A DNA stretch of 64,000 nt from positions 9,920,001 to 9,984,000 of the forward strand of contig NZ_CP035758.1 in the NCBI RefSeq assembly GCF_004208415.1, read 5' to 3'. Below, one piece after another: positions 58,706 through 64,000 of this stretch (position 1 is its first letter; each line of letters opens with the position of its first letter). The notes under the pieces are model-generated. The model was given only the letters and a program-made list of their open reading frames with translations. It made no database searches and was not told the DNA's origin. The DNA comes from Ktedonosporobacter rubrisoli. Lineage in GTDB: Bacteria > Chloroflexota > Ktedonobacteria > Ktedonobacterales > Ktedonobacteraceae. A program made the position numbers and the translations under genes.

Positions 58706-59353
58706 ATGAATGATCCAAAGATTATGCAGATCTTTGCCGATGCAGGTGCGGTGATCAGCGATAGCCATTTTGTGTATAGCTCTGGGCGCCATAGCTCGGT
58801 CTATATCAATAAAGATGCCCTTTATCTGCATACAGAAGTAATCGCACAGCTCTGTAGTATGCTGGCTCAACCTTTTGAGGCGGAGCAGATCGATGTAGTG
58901 GTTGGGCCTGTGCTGGGTGGTATTGTCCTTTCGCAATGGGTTGCCCACGCCCTCAATGTGCGCCGCAGCTTAGGCGAGACGCTATCTGTCTATGCCGAGA
59001 AGGGCGCAGATGGCACAGATAAAAAGTTCTTCTTTGGGCGTGGCTACGACAAGCATATCGCTGGCAAGAATATCCTCGTGGTAGAAGATGTGCTCACAAC
59101 AGGTGGCTCCGTGCGCCAGGTAATCGATCTTGTCCGCCGGCAGGGAGGGAATGTTGTGGGTTTGAGCGCCTTATGTAATCGCGGGAATGTGCAGCCTGCC
59201 GACGTTGGCGATGTGCCGATCCATACGCTCATCAAAATTACGCTGCAGACCTATAGCGAGAGCGAATGTCCTTTCTGTCAGCAGCAGGTTCCTATCAATA
59301 CGGAGCTGGGCAAGGGCAGAGCCTTCCTGGCTCGCCAGAAGGCAGTTGGCTAA
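58706..59353 (+). CDS. pyrE: Orotate phosphoribosyltransferase
   Basis: PyrE joins orotate and PRPP to orotidine monophosphate. The 215-residue type I phosphoribosyltransferase has the PRPP-binding signature VLVVEDVLTTGGSVRQVIDL, preceded by VVGPVLGGIVLSQW and the mobile loop. The C-terminus contains CPFCQQQVPINTELGKG, with a C-x2-C pair seen in the longer OPRT variants. ATG 58706 is chosen over the earlier in-frame TTG at 58637 that would overlap pyrC. The gene starts 19 bases after pyrC. Confidence 0.95.
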   Translation: MNDPKIMQIFADAGAVISDSHFVYSSGRHSSVYINKDALYLHTEVIAQLCSMLAQPFEAEQIDVVVGPVLGGIVLSQWVAHALNVRRSLGETLSVYAEKGADGTDKKFFFGRGYDKHIAGKNILVVEDVLTTGGSVRQVIDLVRRQGGNVVGLSALCNRGNVQPADVGDVPIHTLIKITLQTYSESECPFCQQQVPINTELGKGRAFLARQKAVG

Positions 59354-59432
59354 TAAACTTGAGTCTGTGGCATACTATCATAGTTGCGTTAGGTTCTAGT
59401 AAGAGCCGACACGAGGGGTAAAATAAGCGAAA

Positions 59433-59473
59433 CAGGAATGTCTCGCCCGAGAAAGAGAGGCATTCCTGGCGAG
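59433..59473 (+). terminator. Hairpin in the gap after pyrE
   Basis: CAGGAATG (59433-59440) pairs with CATTCCTG (59461-59468); an alternative CTCGCC/GGCGAG pairing (59442-59447 with 59468-59473) competes with it. No immediate T-run. Two exclusive folds could give a partial terminator or a stability element. The rest of the 225-base gap holds no gene. Confidence 0.4.
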
Positions 59474-59578
59474 AAGCAGATTATGCTCAGCCACAAGCTA
59501 GCAAATTTTCTTTCATCTTTTTTATCCCGGGATGCTCGTGCTATGGGAAGAGCTAAGCTAGATAGAGAGGTTTGATCC

Positions 59579-60388
59579 ATGGATACAGGTATTGCAAAAA
59601 ATATTGCCATCTGGAATAGCAGGGCCGAGGAATACGATAAGTTTCGCCCGCGACCGCCGGCCGTCATCCTTGATCTATTTACGCAATTGACTCATACGTC
59701 AAAGCCGCAGCTTGTTGTAGATCTGGGAAGCGGGACCGGTCTATCAACCTTGTTGTGGGCTCCCAGAGCCCAGCGCGTGGTAGGGATTGAGCCAAATGAT
59801 GAAATGAGACGCCGGGCTGAAATACATAAGGATGAGCAGAACATTGCTAATGTGCAGTTTCGTAGCAGCATTTCCTCTCAAACCGGTCTTCCCGATGGCA
59901 GCGCTGATATTGTGACCTGCTCGCAGTCCTTACACTGGATGGAGCCAGCATCAACCTTTGCCGAGATTGCGCGCATCTTATGCCCTGGTGGACTGTTTGC
60001 GGCTTATGACTATGACTGGCCGCCAACCGTGAATTGGCAAGCGGAACAGGCCTATGCTGATTTAGAAGAGTGCATTGAGCAAATTCGGAACAAACTGGGC
60101 ATTGGGCGCAATGTGCAATCATGGCCCAAACATGAACACCTCGCGCGCATACAGGCTAGCGGCCATTTTCGCTTCACCAAGGAGATACTGGTGCATCACG
60201 TAGAGGAGGGGAATGCCGAACGCTTTGTCGGCCTGGCTTTAAGTAACTATATCGCTGAATATCTACAGCGTGGGTTGCGCGAAGAGGAGATCGGCTTTGA
60301 TCGCTTTAAAGCCAGCGTTCATAACGCGCTTGGCGAGAAACAATGGTCTTTCTATTTCAGCTATCATATCAGGATGGGGATTAAGTAG
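59579..60388 (+). CDS. Class I SAM-dependent methyltransferase
   Basis: This 269-residue methyltransferase has motif I VVDLGSGTGLSTLLWA, the acidic motif II in VVGIEPNDEMRRRA, and the post-I segment SADIVTCSQSLHWMEP typical of the UbiE/type 11 group. A Trp/Tyr-rich C-terminal half would hold the acceptor. The acceptor cannot be named. ATG 59579 has AGAGAGG upstream. It lies between pyrE and pyrF, 2 bases before the latter's ATG, so it is coupled to pyrF translation although no pyrimidine step needs it. Confidence 0.88.
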   Translation: MDTGIAKNIAIWNSRAEEYDKFRPRPPAVILDLFTQLTHTSKPQLVVDLGSGTGLSTLLWAPRAQRVVGIEPNDEMRRRAEIHKDEQNIANVQFRSSISSQTGLPDGSADIVTCSQSLHWMEPASTFAEIARILCPGGLFAAYDYDWPPTVNWQAEQAYADLEECIEQIRNKLGIGRNVQSWPKHEHLARIQASGHFRFTKEILVHHVEEGNAERFVGLALSNYIAEYLQRGLREEEIGFDRFKASVHNALGEKQWSFYFSYHIRMGIK

Positions 60389-60390
60389 CT

Positions 60391-61269
60391 ATGACAAGGG
60401 TTTCTTCTGAGGCAGGCGCTAAGGCGCAAGCAACTACATTTATAGGTATGCTAGAACAGCGTTGGCAACAGGGCAAATTTGTCTGTGTGGGCCTTGACTC
60501 CGACTATGAACGCTTGCCTGCAATAGCGAAACGGGCAGGCTCTGTTGAAGAAGCCATCTTTGTGTTCAATCGTGAGATCATTGATGCCACGCATGATCTG
60601 GTTTGTGCTTACAAGCCCAACAGCGCATTTTACGAAGCTCAGGGCGAGGATGGATTGCGCGCGCTGGCCAGGACCGTGCGCTATATCAAAGAGCGCTATG
60701 CGGCAATCCCGGTTATACTTGATGCCAAGCGCGCAGATATTGGTAGCACCAATCATGGATATGTGAGCTCTGCCTTTGATCATTTAGGGGTAGATGCGAT
60801 TACCGTACATCCCTATTTAGGCAAAGAGGCACTTGCGCCTTTCCTAGAGCGCAAGGAAAAAGGTATTATTGTTCTGGCCAAGACTTCAAATCCTGGGGCC
60901 GGAGAGCTTCAGGATCTGCCAGTTGGCGAGGCCCGTGAGCCGCTCTATCAAGTTGTGGCTCGGCATATTGCCAGCGATTGGAATGCTCAGGGAAACTGTG
61001 CGCTTGTTATAGGGGCGACGTATCCTGCAGATCTGGCAAAGGTGCGTGCGCTGATCGGCGATATGCCAATTCTCATTCCCGGCATTGGAGCGCAGGGCGG
61101 TGAGATTGCGGCCACTGTAACAGCTGGTAAAGATAGCCGAGGCTGGGGCATGATTATTAATTCATCGCGCGGAATTATCTATGCCTCCCATGGCGATGAT
61201 TTTGCCGGCGCATCACGGCAGGCCACAGAGCAGCTAAGCGCTGAAATTAGTCGGCAGCTTTCTCATTAG
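60391..61269 (+). CDS. pyrF: Orotidine 5'-phosphate decarboxylase, type 2
   Basis: PyrF removes CO2 from OMP to give UMP, the last step of the pathway. The 292-residue protein is the longer mycobacterial type 2 form. Its catalytic Lys-Asp block is ILDAKRADIGSTNHGY (type 1 has DxKxxDIPNT). FVCVGLDSDYERLP lies near the N-terminus, and LIPGIGAQGGE with INSSRGIIYA forms the phosphate site at the C-terminus. It starts 2 bases after the methyltransferase gene and is the last gene of the operon. Confidence 0.95.
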   Translation: MTRVSSEAGAKAQATTFIGMLEQRWQQGKFVCVGLDSDYERLPAIAKRAGSVEEAIFVFNREIIDATHDLVCAYKPNSAFYEAQGEDGLRALARTVRYIKERYAAIPVILDAKRADIGSTNHGYVSSAFDHLGVDAITVHPYLGKEALAPFLERKEKGIIVLAKTSNPGAGELQDLPVGEAREPLYQVVARHIASDWNAQGNCALVIGATYPADLAKVRALIGDMPILIPGIGAQGGEIAATVTAGKDSRGWGMIINSSRGIIYASHGDDFAGASRQATEQLSAEISRQLSH

Positions 61270-61321
61270 ATTTCCTATAGCCATTATATTGAGGAGCTTA
61301 TAGACCAAGTGGAGAAATTCA

Positions 61322-61363
61322 GGGATGAGGGGTTGGCTTAAATGGCTGCCCCTCGTCCCATTT
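61322..61363 (+). terminator. Terminator of the pyrimidine operon
   Basis: GGGATGAGGGG (61322-61332) pairs with CCCCTCGTCCC (61349-61359), 11 pairs with one wobble, followed by ATTTG. The remaining gap to 61519 shows nothing. Confidence 0.65.
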
Positions 61364-61519
61364 GCCGACAAGTGTAGATTTGCTCTGTAACTTCCTTGAT
61401 AATTGGCAAACGAGAGAGAAGCGCACCTTCCCTGGCGAATTAAGCGCTCCTTGTAACGACAAAGATAGGTTTTTCCTCAGTTCCCGTCGCCTATTGATTT
61501 CCTAGAGCCATTAAATCGC

Positions 61520-61924
61520 TTACTTTGCAGGCTCGTCTTCTTGCTTGCTCACCTTCCAGGTACGATGCATATTAGTCTCCATCTTCTGCAGATAAGCTTC
61601 CTGAAGATCAACGCCGGTATAGTTAGCCAGTTTAAAGATGTATGCAAGACAATCTGCTAGCTCCTGACCCAGGTTTTCCCGATTTTGCGCTAGCGCCTCC
61701 TCAATGGGGATCGCCGGCTCCCCAGAAGTGCGCTCAGACTCGGTGAGCCAGTGTACTTTCTTCAAAACTTGCGCAACTTCTCCCACTTCACCGCTGAGCA
61801 ACGTCATATTGAGAAAGATATCAGTATTAAAGCTATTCTTCTCATCCAACCAGCGATGAAACGCCTGAAAATCCTGAATTGTACGCATCGCGTTAGGAAA
61901 CGCGAGCTCGTCCGCCTTTCCCAT
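61520..61924 (-). CDS. MazG-like nucleotide pyrophosphohydrolase
   Basis: This 134-residue single-domain protein has the MazG metal-binding pattern. A first E-x-x-E lies in SGEVGEVAQVL and a second E-x-x-D in GQELADCLAYIFKLANYTGV, about 45 residues apart. An insertion with Ser/Glu/Pro between them is longer than in the smallest members. Such proteins hydrolyse nucleoside triphosphates to monophosphates; the preferred base is unknown. It is encoded on the minus strand downstream of argS, separated by 120 bases. Confidence 0.87.
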   Translation of the reverse strand: MGKADELAFPNAMRTIQDFQAFHRWLDEKNSFNTDIFLNMTLLSGEVGEVAQVLKKVHWLTESERTSGEPAIPIEEALAQNRENLGQELADCLAYIFKLANYTGVDLQEAYLQKMETNMHRTWKVSKQEDEPAK

Positions 61925-62044
61925 AAAACAATCCTGACTAGTATTTCTGTTTTTTTATTATACGTAGTGATCAGCAAACTGGCTACATATACACGGCTTT
62001 TTGCTGTATCGCTTCAGCACCTGTTTAAGAGATCCGGCTCGGGC

Positions 62045-64000
62045 TTAGATGCGCTCTAATGGTTCAAAGCCCATAACGCGTAGCACGTTATTCATGGCCT
62101 GGATCGTAGCCACCACTAGTATTGCTCGGAAAGCCTTCACGTGCTCGTTTGTCTCTTTAACTATCGCCGTTGTATGTTCATAGAAGTCGGTGAAATGGGC
62201 GGCCAGATCATAGGCGTAGGAAGCCAGTAACGGTGGAGCAAGCTGCTCACTGGCCTCGGCCAGGCGACGTGGATAAGCGTCAATATGGCGTAGCAGTTCC
62301 CACTCGCTCTGCTCAAGTTGCTCCGGCAGCACTTCCAGATGCTCAGGTATAGCATAGCCTTCTTCTTGCAAGCGACGCTGAATACTATTGGCCCGCGCGT
62401 AGGCATATTGGATATAGACCCCAGTATCTCCGCTGGGGCGAATTGCCTCATCCATATCCAGAGTAATGATCTGCTGCAGATTAAAGCGGACCATAAAGTA
62501 GCGGATGGCAGATGCCGCAAGAGCAGCAGTAGTCTCCTCGGGAAGATCAGGCTTCCCAGTCTGCTTGTGTACTTCGCGCATGCGTTCAATCGCTGTATTG
62601 ATCAGATCGTCGGCCTTAATCTCGATGCCCTTGCGCCCCGACATGGCATAGAATTCGCGCCCGTCTGATGTGTCGATGCCCAGGCGCGCGGCGGTTGCCC
62701 TGGAGAGCGTCACGACTTCGTAGCCGATATGCTTTGAATTATCGGCTTGCTCTAAGTAGCCAAGGCGGCGCAAACTTTCATAGACAACCTGCTGTGTGTA
62801 GGATTGGCGCACATCGATAACATTAATCACGCGCTTAGCGTGGCCAAACTTTTTGGGATCGCCTTTTTCGTTGGCTGTCCCCGGCTTACTCTGGGGAGTG
62901 AACATTGTCCAGAGCTTGCGTCCGTCATGTTGTATGCCCCAGGACGCATAGTGGAACTGCACGCCTATCGCCGGGTCATCGGTCAGACCAAATTTCCAGA
63001 GCTGATTGGCAATATCTTTGGCCGTATAGGTAGCTGTGCCGTCGCTTCTGACCAGGATCTTATCCTGCATGCGCTCGTTTTCCTCATTATTCTGTGCCTC
63101 TCCATCGCCAAAGGGCAGTATCCAGCAGCCAGCAGCCGGGCCAGTCTCGGGCTTCTCTAGTAGGCCACGCTGGCGTAGCATCTCAAATGTATGCTGCCAT
63201 AGACCCGCATGCAAGATGGCCGATTCCCAGGTCAGCAAATCGTAGGATATATTCAAACGAGACATAGTTTTGAGATGAGCCTGTACAATCTGGCGTGAGA
63301 GATCTGAGGCCTGGGCAGGATAATCGGGGCCAGAAGTGGGTTCCTCACCTTGCTCAATTGCGTGCAATATTGTTCGACGCAGATCTTTTAGCTCCGGTTG
63401 CTCTTCATATGCCTTGCCGACTGCTACATAGATGCGCGAACAATAATAGTCGAAAGTTTCGCCGGGTAACATATCATTGCCACCGGGCAACTCTAGCTTC
63501 CCTTGTTGGAGCAGATTAAGGCCCACAACGACATCGGCGACCTGTACGCCGGAATCATCAATGTAGTTCTCGGCCTCAACTGTGTAGCCCTGCGAACGTA
63601 ACATGCGTACAACTGTATCGCCAATGCAAGAATTGCGTAGATGGCCTACATGAGCAGCCTTATTACTGTTGATGGCTGTATGTTCGACTATAACTTTTGT
63701 GCCTATGCCGATTTCGTTTTGTCCAAAATCGGGACCAGCCTCAAGTATTCGCTCAATAATAGCCTTACCTATATTTGGACGATTCAGGCGAAAATTAATA
63801 TATGCCGGTTTGGTAACTGTAATCTCCTGAATGGCGCTGCTATTGAGCGTGCGTAATATATTTGCCAGCGCCTCCGCGATGGGCAATGGTGGGCGACCCA
63901 ATCTCTTCTTACCGGCCCATGACATGACTGGCATGGAATAGTCACCGAAACTTGCTTGTGCTGAGAAACGCAAATCTATAGGAAGTTGTTCAATATCAAA
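62045..64000 (-). CDS. argS: Arginyl-tRNA synthetase, N-terminus outside window
   Basis: This class I synthetase charges tRNA-Arg. The frame is open to the window edge and the first residues (FDIEQLPIDLRFSAQASFGD) are in the middle of the N-terminal tRNA-binding domain, so only the extreme N-terminus is missing. The internal start at 63973 is not the real one. Visible motifs are the HIGH-equivalent AAHVGHLRNSCIGDT, YIDDSGVQVADV and DGTATYTAKDIA. REFYAMSGRKGIEIKADDLI stands in place of KMSKS, as usual for ArgS, and the C-terminal DALR anticodon domain ends ALRVMGFEPLERI-like. About 651 residues are visible, so the full protein is at the long end of the family. Confidence 0.95.
   Translation of the reverse strand, partial: FDIEQLPIDLRFSAQASFGDYSMPVMSWAGKKRLGRPPLPIAEALANILRTLNSSAIQEITVTKPAYINFRLNRPNIGKAIIERILEAGPDFGQNEIGIGTKVIVEHTAINSNKAAHVGHLRNSCIGDTVVRMLRSQGYTVEAENYIDDSGVQVADVVVGLNLLQQGKLELPGGNDMLPGETFDYYCSRIYVAVGKAYEEQPELKDLRRTILHAIEQGEEPTSGPDYPAQASDLSRQIVQAHLKTMSRLNISYDLLTWESAILHAGLWQHTFEMLRQRGLLEKPETGPAAGCWILPFGDGEAQNNEENERMQDKILVRSDGTATYTAKDIANQLWKFGLTDDPAIGVQFHYASWGIQHDGRKLWTMFTPQSKPGTANEKGDPKKFGHAKRVINVIDVRQSYTQQVVYESLRRLGYLEQADNSKHIGYEVVTLSRATAARLGIDTSDGREFYAMSGRKGIEIKADDLINTAIERMREVHKQTGKPDLPEETTAALAASAIRYFMVRFNLQQIITLDMDEAIRPSGDTGVYIQYAYARANSIQRRLQEEGYAIPEHLEVLPEQLEQSEWELLRHIDAYPRRLAEASEQLAPPLLASYAYDLAAHFTDFYEHTTAIVKETNEHVKAFRAILVVATIQAMNNVLRVMGFEPLERI

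Overview
The window reads as a contiguous, gene-dense piece of a free-living bacterial chromosome. Gene content points to a Chloroflexota of the Ktedonobacteria type. The hints are sigma-like factors with private partner genes, Cache and DUF4388 sensor proteins, a tricorn-type protease, HutF, an ALDH16-like double aldehyde dehydrogenase and a mycobacterial-type PyrF. No rRNA or marker tree is available, so this placement is an inference of moderate strength. No prophage, insertion sequence or CRISPR array is visible. The only mobile trace is a C-terminal scrap of an intron-type endonuclease beside a tRNA gene.

Layout. 1-4.3 kb: the end of a membrane protein gene, glycogen synthase, and a sigma-70-like gene overlapping a regulator-like partner. 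4.4-11 kb: larC, a DUF1992 gene, the endonuclease remnant, tRNA-Thr(CGU), XTP/dITP pyrophosphatase, and a large DinG-like protein with intact exonuclease residues but eroded helicase motifs. 11-19.5 kb: molybdopterin oxidoreductase, soluble GAF histidine kinase, a small protein, PspA, tRNA-Gly(CCC), an MFS transporter, a hairpin-rich repeat-like tract and a DedA protein. 19.5-28 kb: a serA/aminotransferase operon, a polar amino-acid ABC transporter split by terminators, and pyruvate kinase. 28-36 kb: rpsP-khpA-rimM, a small DNA-binding-like protein, RNase HI with an extra C-terminal segment, a DUF169 protein, deoC plus the ALDH16-like enzyme, and a MOSC protein. 36-45 kb: a Cache/HAMP sensor downstream of a DUF4388 protein, and divergent from them a cassette of sigma-like factor, double zinc-finger protein and TPR-CHAT protease; then hutF. 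45-50 kb: tricorn protease and a membrane-anchored FKBP. 50-61.3 kb: a pyrimidine operon. 61.5-64 kb: a MazG-like protein and the 3' part of argS.

The strongest observations lie in the pyrimidine operon. Its leader has a good promoter and a 40-codon ORF whose stop codon sits in the loop of a strong intrinsic terminator. Two T-runs lie just before that terminator. This is the architecture of the E. coli pyrBI (PyrL) UTP-sensing attenuator. The operon encodes every UMP step except dihydroorotate dehydrogenase. In that place, between carB and pyrC, stands a stand-alone FAD flavoprotein of the SdhA/FrdA family. PyrC carries Asp-to-Glu changes at two normally conserved positions, including the catalytic one. 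A second system worth following is the sigma/zinc-finger/TPR-CHAT cassette at 39-43.7 kb, which looks like a protease-linked transcriptional switch.
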